In this document: positions 34,857 to 42,765 of the stretch, one piece after another | Numbering within the stretch: position 1 is the stretch's first letter | Layout: each line of letters begins with the position of its first letter | Source of the DNA: Vibrio sp. BS-M-Sm-2 | Lineage (GTDB): Bacteria; Pseudomonadota; Gammaproteobacteria; Enterobacterales; Vibrionaceae | Length of the DNA: 64,000 nucleotides | Assembly (NCBI RefSeq): GCF_041504345.1 | Contig: NZ_CP167895.1 | Location: 1,550,001 to 1,614,000, forward strand | Direction of reading: 5' to 3' | Notes under the pieces: model-generated | Seen by the model: only the letters and a program-made list of their open reading frames with translations | Told to the model about the DNA's origin: nothing | Database searches by the model: none | Made by a program: the position numbers and the translations under genes

Positions 34857-35759
34857 CTACTTATGGTCCCCATTTTGAAAGGCAGTCAGTAAATAAGCGA
34901 TAAAGACCTTCTTACGTTTCGGCATCAACTTCCTGTCTGCATACACTAGGCTTACTGAAACTTCCGGCATCTCATATTCAGGTAACAAACGGATCAGCTT
35001 ACCTGTTTTAAAGTGCTCACGACAAATGAATTCAGGAAGCACCGCTAAGCCGAGCCCATCCAAACATGCCGTTAAGCATGCCGTTATGGTATTCACCCGC
35101 AACTGACACGGCAGATCGATCAAAATTGACTCTCCGCCTTCTAATTGTAAATGCCACTTGGGTAGACGCGCCGCCTTGTTAACCACCTCAATCATTCTAA
35201 ATGGCGGTTTAAGGTCATTGGGCGAAGAAATTTCACCGAACTGTTCTAAATACTCAGGGCTAGCTACCAATACACGCTTTGATGTTGTGAGGTAGCGAGA
35301 AACCAAGCTCGAGTCCACTAGCTCACCAATTTGCGCGTAAAGATCGATCCCCTCCGCAATGATGTCGACTTCTCGATTCGTCAATTCTAAGTTCAAAGTC
35401 ACGTTTGGGTGCTCTTTTAGGAAGCTGTGGATGTACTTTGCTAATACTTGATGCCCCAACTCGACGGGCAACACAACATTCAACTGCCCTCGGACCAAAT
35501 CCTGATTGGCTGAAACCTCTAACTCAGCTTGGTTCATGATCTCTTGCATCTGGACACTCGACTGATAAAAGCTCTCCCCCTCTGGCGTTAAGACTAAACT
35601 TCGAGTCGAGCGAGTGATCAACCTCACACCTAGGTGCTGTTCCAGCTCGTCTAGCTTCCGGCTGACGGTCGACTTGGTCATGTTCAATGCCTCAGCTGCG
35701 TGCGTGAAACTACCACAATCAACAACTTGCGTAAAAACAGTCACAGCATTTAAGTCCAT
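34857..35759 (-). CDS. LysR family regulator divergent from an Emr-type pump
   Basis: A 300-residue LysR regulator. The helix-turn-helix is SFTHAAEALNMTKSTVSRKLDELE (about 17-40); the family branch resembles the DhaR/AaeR-like group with a PVELGHQVL effector start. The ribosome site is GGGAGAAG before ATG 35759. It is divergent from the EmrA/EmrB genes with a 128-bp shared region, so it probably regulates that pump. Confidence 0.88.
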   Translation of the reverse strand: MDLNAVTVFTQVVDCGSFTHAAEALNMTKSTVSRKLDELEQHLGVRLITRSTRSLVLTPEGESFYQSSVQMQEIMNQAELEVSANQDLVRGQLNVVLPVELGHQVLAKYIHSFLKEHPNVTLNLELTNREVDIIAEGIDLYAQIGELVDSSLVSRYLTTSKRVLVASPEYLEQFGEISSPNDLKPPFRMIEVVNKAARLPKWHLQLEGGESILIDLPCQLRVNTITACLTACLDGLGLAVLPEFICREHFKTGKLIRLLPEYEMPEVSVSLVYADRKLMPKRKKVFIAYLLTAFQNGDHK

Positions 35760-35887
35760 CGTACTTCTCCCAAAGTGCTATTAGTTAGATTTTTGCAACA
35801 GTGTTTTCCTTTTTTCCTATCTTATCAATCAATCGAATTCATTTACAATTCGTTACATCTAAATAAAAACAAAATGAGAAATAAAAA

Positions 35888-36951
35888 ATGACAGAGAACA
35901 ACAACGCTTCGCAAACAGTAAGCAAAAAAAACGTAAAAAAGCTCCGCTTATTGCTACTGCGATCATGCTGTCATTGGGTTTAGCTGGCGCCGGATACTGG
36001 TACGGCTATGGTCAGTACTTTGAATCTACCGACAATGCTTATCTACAAGGCGACATCACAAATATTAGCCCTAAAGTATCAGGCTATATTGTTAAGTCTT
36101 ACGTGAGTGATAACCAATCGGTTAAAGAAGGTGATTTATTAGTTCAAATCGATGACCGTGATTACCAAGCAGCCCTCGCTCAAGCTAATGCCCATTTATC
36201 CGTCGTACAATCCGACGTAAAGAACTTAATCGCCCAACATACGTTACAACGTAGCAAAATAAACCAAGCAGAAAGTGGCGTCGATTCCGCACAAGCAGAA
36301 TATGAACGTGCTATCCAACAGGTGCAGCGCTCTCGCAGCTTGTTAAAACGCAATTACGCTTCTCAAGATGAAGTCGATAGCATGGTCGCTCAACAAAAAG
36401 TGACCCTTGCAGACTTAGAAGAAGCGAAAGCCAACCTTGTCGCAAGTAATGACCAACTCTTCGTTATTGCTAGCGAAATTGAACAAGCCAAAGCCTCAGT
36501 AACAGAAGCTCAGGCACAGCAAGATCAAGCACAGCTAAACCTTGACTACACCAAAGTCTACGCACCTACTGATGGCGTCATTGGTAAACGCAGTGTACGT
36601 GAAGGCTTGTTGATTCAAGCTGGTGCACCACTTATGAGTTTGGTACCAAACAACCAAGTGTGGATTGAAGCCAACTTCAAAGAGACACAGCTAAGTGGCA
36701 TTCACAAAGGTCAGACGGTTGAAGTAGAACTGGATGCGTTCCCGGGGCAACCACTTGAAGGCGTGGTCGACAGCTTCTCCCCTGCAACTGGCGCCAAGTT
36801 TGCTCTACTGCCACCAGAAAACGCGACCGGTAACTTCACTAAAATCGTTCAACGTGTACCAGTGAAAATTACTATTCCTGATCAGCAAGAGTTGAAAGGT
36901 CGACTACTTCCTGGTTTGTCTGTGGTCGCGACCATCGATAAACGAGGCTAA
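35888..36951 (+). CDS. EmrA-like HlyD family adaptor, frameshifted near the N-terminus
   Basis: Membrane-fusion subunit of a tripartite MFS pump. The uninterrupted frame begins at ATG 35965, but that start falls inside the membrane helix. An ATG at 35888 with GAGAAA upstream encodes MTENNNASQTVSKK in a frame that runs into a stop. One extra A in the A8 run (35924-35931) would join the two as SKKKRKKAPLIATAIMLSLG, a normal cytoplasmic tail plus helix. The rest is typical: barrel-sandwich halves (ISPKVSGYIVKSYVSDNQSV and YAPTDGVIGKRSVREGLLI), a coiled coil about 95-200, and a beta-barrel domain (WIEANFKETQL). It is followed after three bases by emrB. Confidence 0.82.
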
Positions 36952-36954
36952 ACC

Positions 36955-38505
36955 ATGAGTAACGCTGATGTTGTCACCCAAACCAATGATGATGGAGAGG
37001 TTTCAAGACGCCATTGGATCGCCCTATTTGGCGGCTTAATTGGCGCGTTTATGGCGATCTTGGATATTCAGATCACCAACTCGTCTCTCAAAGACATTCA
37101 AGGTGCGCTTTCTGCCACCTTAGATGAAAGTTCGTGGATATCTACGTCTTATCTAGTCGCAGAGATGATCGCTATCCCACTCAGTGGTTGGCTTTCAAAA
37201 GCACTTGGTAAACGTCGATATATCACGTGGACGACGGCCATCTTCACCCTCTCATCTTTGTTATGTTCATTTTCATGGAATATGACCTCGATGATCGTGT
37301 TCCGTGCGATGCAAGGCTTTAGTGGTGGCGCTTTAATTCCACTTGCCTTTTCTCTGGTGATACAGTTACTACCTGTCAACAAGCGCGCTGTGGGTATGGC
37401 ACTGTTTGGTGTCACCGCAACGTTTGCTCCGTCGATTGGTCCTACGTTTGGTGGCTGGCTGACTGAGAACTTCTCGTGGCACTATATTTTCTACATCAAT
37501 ATTCCACCCGCCCTACTCGTGATCACCATGATTCGATACGGCTTGGAAGATGAAAAGCTTGACCTTGGTACGCTTAAAAAAGCCGATTGGTTTGGTATTG
37601 CGACCATGGCGCTGGGACTAGGTTGTCTAGAAGTAGTTCTAGAAGAAGGTAACCGTGAAGAGTGGTTCAGCTCAAGTTTTATCATTACACTTAGCATTAT
37701 TTCTGCGGTGAGCTTGGTGTACTTCGTAATAAACGAACTGCAACACAAAAAGCCACTGGTGAACTTGCGGCTATTGCGTGATGGGCAGTTTGCGATGTCC
37801 TGTATCGCCTATTTGATTCTAGGGATGGCATTGCTTGGCTCTATCTATGTTCTGCCGATGTATCTCACTCAAATTCAGCAATATAACGCGATGGAAATTG
37901 GTGAAGTGTTAATGTGGATGGGTTTCCCACAACTTCTGATATTCCCAATTGTGCCCAAACTAACACAGATCATTAAGCCTAAGTACTTGGTTACCTTTGG
38001 CTTCGCGATGTTCGGTTTCAGTTGTTACGTAAATACACACATGACAATTGATTTTGGCGGGCAACAGCTGATTTTGTCTATGGTTCTACGTGCTATTGGT
38101 AGCCCGTTTATTATGGTTCCGCTGTCTTTGGTTGCGATGAAGAACATCAGCAAAATGGACACCCCTGACGCTTCGACCTTAACTAACGTAATGCGTAACT
38201 TAGGTGGCGCGTTCAGTATTGCGATTATCGCTACGCTGCTGGATAACAAAACCCGTGAGCATCTTGCACACATCAAAGAGTCGCTACCTTCTGTGAGTCA
38301 ATTAGGTTGGCAAACCCTCAAAGACCAGCAAGCATTCTTTATTCAATCAGGAAGTGATGCCGCGACTGCGATGCAACAAGCGCAAGCAAGCCTACTTGGC
38401 ACCATGCAACGTGACGCCGCTATCATGGCTTACAACGATGTATTCTTAATGATGACGGCATTCTTGGCGTTAGCCGCTGTGTTGATTCTTAATATGCGTG
38501 ATTAG
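36955..38505 (+). CDS. EmrB/QacA (DHA2) family MFS drug transporter
   Basis: Proton-driven exporter of 516 residues with 14 predicted helices. Family motifs: LDIQITNSSLKDIQG in helix 1, motif A-like GWLSKALGKRRY, and motif C-like FAPSIGPTFGGWL in helix 5. It follows the adaptor gene by 3 bp, so the two form an EmrAB-type pair; a TolC channel would complete the path through the outer membrane. A terminator with a T6 run follows about 70 bp downstream. If the adaptor is truly frameshifted the pump may be non-functional. Confidence 0.92.
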   Translation: MSNADVVTQTNDDGEVSRRHWIALFGGLIGAFMAILDIQITNSSLKDIQGALSATLDESSWISTSYLVAEMIAIPLSGWLSKALGKRRYITWTTAIFTLSSLLCSFSWNMTSMIVFRAMQGFSGGALIPLAFSLVIQLLPVNKRAVGMALFGVTATFAPSIGPTFGGWLTENFSWHYIFYINIPPALLVITMIRYGLEDEKLDLGTLKKADWFGIATMALGLGCLEVVLEEGNREEWFSSSFIITLSIISAVSLVYFVINELQHKKPLVNLRLLRDGQFAMSCIAYLILGMALLGSIYVLPMYLTQIQQYNAMEIGEVLMWMGFPQLLIFPIVPKLTQIIKPKYLVTFGFAMFGFSCYVNTHMTIDFGGQQLILSMVLRAIGSPFIMVPLSLVAMKNISKMDTPDASTLTNVMRNLGGAFSIAIIATLLDNKTREHLAHIKESLPSVSQLGWQTLKDQQAFFIQSGSDAATAMQQAQASLLGTMQRDAAIMAYNDVFLMMTAFLALAAVLILNMRD

Positions 38506-38576
38506 CGCTAGATTTTCGTTAAATAGAGCTTCAAGCAAAGAACAATATTTCGAATAAAAACTCGAACAATTAAATT

Positions 38577-38609
38577 GAGAGGTAAGCTTATCGACTTGCC
38601 TCTTTTTTA
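38577..38609 (+). terminator. Intrinsic terminator of the emrAB operon
   Basis: GAGAGGTAAG and CTTGCCTC pair (one G-T) around TTATCGA, followed by TTTTTT. Confidence 0.85.
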
Positions 38610-38793
38610 TTTCTAAAACACGTATAACCCTACAAAAACCAGGCAAAAGTAACCTGCGTTTGAAGTCTTTCATAAATGTTATCGAATACTCCTTAATTAC
38701 CAATAGTTTATTGAGTGTTTGTATGTGATATTGGCACCTTGACAATGTGCAACTTGACGCCTAAATTAAAAATAACATTTGGTATTGAGGAAA

Positions 38794-40383
38794 ATGGATT
38801 TGACCTTACCACCTGACCTACGAGTTTTAATTGTCGACGACTCTAAGAGTGCAACTATTCTTATAAAGCAGCAACTCTCGAGCTTAGGCATTTCACATGA
38901 TTGCATCTTTATTGCGACCGACTATCGACAAGCTATTAGAGCGGTCGAAACGCACTCTTTTCATGTACTCCTCATCGATTACCACTTAGAGCAATCCTTC
39001 ACCGGGTTTGAGCTTTTGGGGATCCTGTATCGAAACAGGCTCATCGATCATACTGTGGCCACTATTCTTCTATCAGGGGATATGCGTCAAGAGACGGTAT
39101 TAACCGCCCTTTCAGGTGAAGCTCACCATTTCATTTCTAAGCCGATTCATACTCAGATGCTGGGTAAAAAGATCCAAAGTGCTGTGTCCGAATCGCAGCA
39201 AATTGACCAACTAAATAGCCTATATCCTATTAACACGCCTGAAGTGCTTAAACAGGCGCTAGCGATTCCTAATAACCAAGTGAACGTACAATTCGAAGCG
39301 ACACTGATCGAGCACTTAATCGCGGGTAAAAAGTGGGACTTGCTTTCAAATGTCCTCACGACTTCCAAAACAAAAATGCACCCGACCAAGTTGGTTGCAG
39401 AGGCATTGATTTTAGACAGCTTAGGTAAACCGAACCTAGCGATAGAGAAACTGCACAATTACTTGATTGTTCAGCCACTGTCATTAAACGTGATTGATTG
39501 CTTAAGCTGCATCTATGAAAAACATAAGATGTTACTGCCAGCGCTTAAGCTGGCGATACGAGCATTTGAAATGACACCGAGCATAAGCCATCGCGCAATT
39601 CGAGCGATCGACTTGGCCGAGAACGTGGACAACACGCACATGTTGATTAAGCTTGGGGAAATGTACGCAACCCACATTTCACCTGCCGACATGGATGTCA
39701 TTCACTCTATTGGCTCGCACTTTAATTCGTTAAAAGCGACCTACCAGAGAGAGACGAAACTAAAGTACAAACGTATTTTGCTTGAACATGCCAACCAATT
39801 CACAGAGTTAGTGAACCTAAAGCTTCCTGTAAAACAACAGCATCAAGTTTTGGCTAGTCTAGCCCTCTTTCAAAGCAACATCTTGCTCGTAGAAAATAGT
39901 CCTCACGTTGCCCATAAAAAAGTGATTAGAGCCTCGACACTGTTAGCGAATAATTTCCACAGCCAACCAACTTACTTGCTTACCCAACTATTACCACTGC
40001 TCGTCCATTTTGGTGAGTACTCTCTTTATCACTTAGCGGTAGAATGTCTAAAATCTCGTGGAGAAACAGTAAGTCACAAACTTGAGTCCAAAAATGTCGA
40101 CCCTTCAACGTGTATAAACATTGAAAACTTTGGGTCGATCCAGGAATTAAAGGACTACATTGACAGTTACCCATATTCAGTTGCCGCCAAACTTGACTAT
40201 ATATATGCAGTCCATAGAGCTCATATAGATGAGAAACTTAGCGACGACTATTTAGAAGAGATCTTACAATTAGAACTTCCTCCAAAATGGAATCAATGGA
40301 TTAGTGATTCATCACGGTATGGTTTTTCCACTAAGCCGCCTAGCCCATTCTCAACATGCAGCCGACAGGAGTCCACATGCTAG
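38794..40383 (+). CDS. Response-regulator receiver protein with TPR-like output
   Basis: A 529-residue cytoplasmic signalling protein. ATG 38794 has TTGAGG upstream and is preferred to TTG 38779. The receiver domain covers residues about 8-130: VLIVDDSKSA acid pair, phospho-acceptor Asp in VLLIDYHLE, Ser in ILLSGD and Lys in FISKPIH. The rest is helical with TPR-like units (KLVAEALILDSLGKPNLAIEKLHNYL, SLNVIDCLSCIYEKHKMLLPALKLA) and no DNA-binding or enzymatic domain, so the output is probably protein binding. It overlaps the following Hpt gene by 7 bp. No kinase gene is adjacent. Confidence 0.85.
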   Translation: MDLTLPPDLRVLIVDDSKSATILIKQQLSSLGISHDCIFIATDYRQAIRAVETHSFHVLLIDYHLEQSFTGFELLGILYRNRLIDHTVATILLSGDMRQETVLTALSGEAHHFISKPIHTQMLGKKIQSAVSESQQIDQLNSLYPINTPEVLKQALAIPNNQVNVQFEATLIEHLIAGKKWDLLSNVLTTSKTKMHPTKLVAEALILDSLGKPNLAIEKLHNYLIVQPLSLNVIDCLSCIYEKHKMLLPALKLAIRAFEMTPSISHRAIRAIDLAENVDNTHMLIKLGEMYATHISPADMDVIHSIGSHFNSLKATYQRETKLKYKRILLEHANQFTELVNLKLPVKQQHQVLASLALFQSNILLVENSPHVAHKKVIRASTLLANNFHSQPTYLLTQLLPLLVHFGEYSLYHLAVECLKSRGETVSHKLESKNVDPSTCINIENFGSIQELKDYIDSYPYSVAAKLDYIYAVHRAHIDEKLSDDYLEEILQLELPPKWNQWISDSSRYGFSTKPPSPFSTCSRQESTC

Positions 40384-40709
40384 ACTTTGATGCTTTAAAT
40401 GCCTATTTAGACAACGACAGAGAAGTCATTTACGCCGTTTTGTCTACCTATCAAGAAGATCATGGCAATTCGCTACAAGAAATCGAAGAGTTGGTTCAGC
40501 AACAAGATTGGGGCAAGCTTCATTTTACTGTACACACCTTAAAAGGCATCTTAGCCAGCTTTGGGGAAGAAACGGCCACTGTTGCATTAGAAAGAGTAGA
40601 ACAAAACACACTCAATAAGCTTGCGCCGCAAAATGATGATCTTTCCGTTATCTACAGCGAAATTAAGATCATTAATCAGCAAATCGATGAGGTTCTTAGC
40701 ACTTATTAG
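40377..40709 (+). CDS. Histidine phosphotransfer (Hpt) protein
   Basis: A 110-residue single-domain Hpt protein starting at ATG 40377, with CAGGAG upstream; another ATG at 40356 lies further from a site. The phospho-histidine is His53 in VHTLKGILASFG, matching the HxLKG consensus. The overlap with the receiver-TPR gene indicates coupled translation, and the two products are likely phosphorelay partners. The distant kinase is unknown. A second Hpt-like protein at 59313 in this window has Lys in place of this His. Confidence 0.88.
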   Translation: MLDFDALNAYLDNDREVIYAVLSTYQEDHGNSLQEIEELVQQQDWGKLHFTVHTLKGILASFGEETATVALERVEQNTLNKLAPQNDDLSVIYSEIKIINQQIDEVLSTY

Positions 40710-41118
40710 TCGATAGAATTAAGACTTACTTGGCGGTGCTTAATAGCCGAAACTGCAAAAGAGTTGAGATACTTCGAAACATTGAACCTCGACTCTTGCC
40801 ATTTTTCTTATCATTTCCCCTCTCGATTATATAGCCAACCGACACCTATGAATTCATGTCAGTTATCTAGGGCAGGAAGTACATAACAGATGCTTTGTAA
40901 GCCAGCGATGTTGATGTTTTAAATGAAAAACAACACACTTGATAAGATGAAAATGGTTAAATATTTGTATACTTCTTTGTGACATAAGTTTGCGAAATTG
41001 CATTTTATTTATTGGTAAATAAGAAACTGCTATCTACACTCTAATGAAACCAAGCGTTAATCACTTAGTGGCATAATAATACAATAAAACGTTCAGTCGG
41101 CTAGATAAGGACAAGGAA
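40710..41118. other. Upstream region of the RpoS-like sigma factor
   Basis: No gene seen. The region is AT-rich, presumably carries the sigma-factor promoter, and contains a near-ideal LuxR/HapR-type palindrome at 41005-41022. Confidence 0.5.
41005..41022. promoter_or_regulatory. LuxR/HapR/LitR-like palindrome
   Basis: TTATTTATTGGTAAATAA has perfect 7-bp inverted arms (TTATTTA/TAAATAA) around TTGG. It resembles the binding sites of Vibrio quorum-sensing master regulators (consensus TTATTGATAA-type halves) and lies about 97 bp upstream of the sigma-factor start. Confidence 0.5.
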
Positions 41119-42015
41119 ATGGACAACGATAGTTTTGCTGCGTCTCAGGGGCTTACGGATGAAACACCCATTACCGAATCATTTTCTACCAGTGCAGACC
41201 CTTATGCTCATTATTTGAAGGATATTATAGGCATCGATCTACTGTCGCGTGAAGATGAGGTGTATTACGCAAAATTAAATCGCGCGGGTGATAAAAAAGC
41301 GCGCGATGTCATGATCGAATCAAACCTACGCCTTGTTGTTAAAATCGCAAAGAGTTACCTAAAACGTAAAGGTAATAATTTCACCCTGCTCGACCTGATC
41401 GAGGAAGGCAACATTGGCTTGATTAAGGCCATCGACAAATACGATCCAGAACCAGGCTATCGTTTTTCAACCTATGCTGTATGGTGGATCCGCGAAAACA
41501 TTGAAGCCGCATTAATGAACACTGGTCGTACCGTCAGATTGCCATCGCACGTATGCAAAGAAATAAATAACCTTGCCTCAAAGAGGCTCGATGTTAGTAA
41601 GAAAATGCGCAAAGAAATTTCTATTTCTGAACTATCGGATAGTTCTGGTGTTAAGACCAAACGCGTCGATCAACTGGTGGCGTTAAGTGGATTTATTGAC
41701 GTGACGACGACTGTTGGAACGAGTCATGCACCGATGGCACTAGAACAATGTGAATGTGAATACATCCTCGACCCTCAACAAGATTGTGAAGATCAATCCT
41801 TTACCCAAGCTCTAGAACAAATCATCAATACACTTCCTCCACAATTACAAAAGGTGCTCATCCATCGTTTTGGTTTGTTTGATAACAACGTGAAAACGCT
41901 AGCTGAAGTGGGCGAAATGTTTGATGTCAATGTTTCTAATGAGCGCGTTAGACAAATGCAGAAAGAAGCAGTCAAAAGAATTCAGAAACGACTCAAATTT
42001 GATGGTTGGGTGTAA
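41119..42015 (+). CDS. RpoS-like alternative sigma factor
   Basis: A 298-residue sigma-70 family protein of the RpoS branch. Region 1.2 begins near DPYAHYLKDI; region 2 reads NLRLVVKIAKSYLKRKGNNFTLLDLIEEGNIGLIKAIDKYDP and RFSTYAVWWIRENIE; region 3 contains RTVRLPSHVCKEIN; region 4 ends VSNERVRQMQKEAVKRIQ. It is shorter than typical RpoS (about 330 residues) and diverges in region 1. Vibrios carry RpoS paralogues such as RpoQ (Aliivibrio fischeri, controlled by LitR) and RpoX (V. alginolyticus); which this is cannot be said. A LuxR-like palindrome lies upstream, which fits quorum-sensing control. Confidence 0.88.
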   Translation: MDNDSFAASQGLTDETPITESFSTSADPYAHYLKDIIGIDLLSREDEVYYAKLNRAGDKKARDVMIESNLRLVVKIAKSYLKRKGNNFTLLDLIEEGNIGLIKAIDKYDPEPGYRFSTYAVWWIRENIEAALMNTGRTVRLPSHVCKEINNLASKRLDVSKKMRKEISISELSDSSGVKTKRVDQLVALSGFIDVTTTVGTSHAPMALEQCECEYILDPQQDCEDQSFTQALEQIINTLPPQLQKVLIHRFGLFDNNVKTLAEVGEMFDVNVSNERVRQMQKEAVKRIQKRLKFDGWV

Positions 42016-42086
42016 GTCGCAAACCTGTATAGAATTAGGTGAAAATAACGGTAAGTAAAAACAGTAACGTTAAGTAAAGAAAGAAC

Positions 42087-42119
42087 CTTAAGGGTGAGCC
42101 TAAAAGCTTGCCCTTTTTG
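42087..42119 (+). terminator. Intrinsic terminator of the sigma-factor gene
   Basis: AAGGG.AGC and GCT.CCCTT pair (with two mismatches) around CTAAAA, followed by TTTTT (about 42090-42118). Confidence 0.75.
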
Positions 42120-42205
42120 TTTGCCTGATTCTCTAGAAAAATAAAAGGATCGTAAGCTCGCGAATCCTAAGTCATTAATGGCAAATGCCACTGTGTTAAC
42201 TTACC

Positions 42206-42553
42206 TTAATAAGTGACTCGCTCACTGCGCAAAATGAGATAATTGATATAAGTGGTTTCAAGAGAATCTTGTTCCCACACTGATAAAATCCGTTTGGCGG
42301 CAAAATAATAATCTTTGTTTCTCAACAACATCCCAACGGTGCGGCTAAGCTTTTCAAATCGAACTTGATCGCTCGCAGAGATGTAGTCATCTTCACTTTC
42401 GATAATGGGCGCTAAACCATCAGCAAACCAATTATTCAATATTTCTCGCATCTCTAATTCGGATTCAGGCACATCCACACTCGACAACTCTCGATGTTGA
42501 GGTGGTGGCACTATGTACTTCGACGCTTGCGGTGAACTGACATAACGATACAT
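42206..42553 (-). CDS. Hypothetical protein, 115 residues
   Basis: I do not recognise this family. ATG 42553 has a strong AAGGAG site eight bases upstream, so translation is likely. The protein is soluble and mostly helical after a Pro-rich N-terminus (IVPPPQHRE), with EMREILNNWFADGLAPIIESEDDY and a FEKLSRTVGMLLRNKDYYFAAKRIL segment. It has no signal peptide or membrane helix. It stands between the sigma factor (convergent) and the 3' end of the giant adhesin gene. Confidence 0.6.
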   Translation of the reverse strand: MYRYVSSPQASKYIVPPPQHRELSSVDVPESELEMREILNNWFADGLAPIIESEDDYISASDQVRFEKLSRTVGMLLRNKDYYFAAKRILSVWEQDSLETTYINYLILRSERVTY

Positions 42554-42649
42554 GCCCTCACTCCTTTTTAACTCTCTCTATAGTAACTAAGAACATTCTT
42601 GTAGATTCTCAGGTTTTTTGAAGCCAAAGAATGAATCTCAGCGACAAAT

Positions 42650-42690
42650 AAGAAAGCCATGCAAAGGTCACTCTACATGGCTTTGCTCAG
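42650..42690 (-). terminator. Probable terminator of the giant adhesin gene
   Basis: AAAGCCATG (42653-42661) and CATGGCTTT (42676-42684) form a perfect 9-bp stem with a 14-nt loop. Leftward it is followed by CTTATTT, a modest T run. It lies about 80 bp after the adhesin stop. Confidence 0.7.
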
Positions 42691-42765
42691 GGCAACTTTA
42701 CGCTGCCCTATCTACTTGTTGGTTTAAACTAAATATCGGTTCAGACTAAAACTAAGCCCTTTCGA

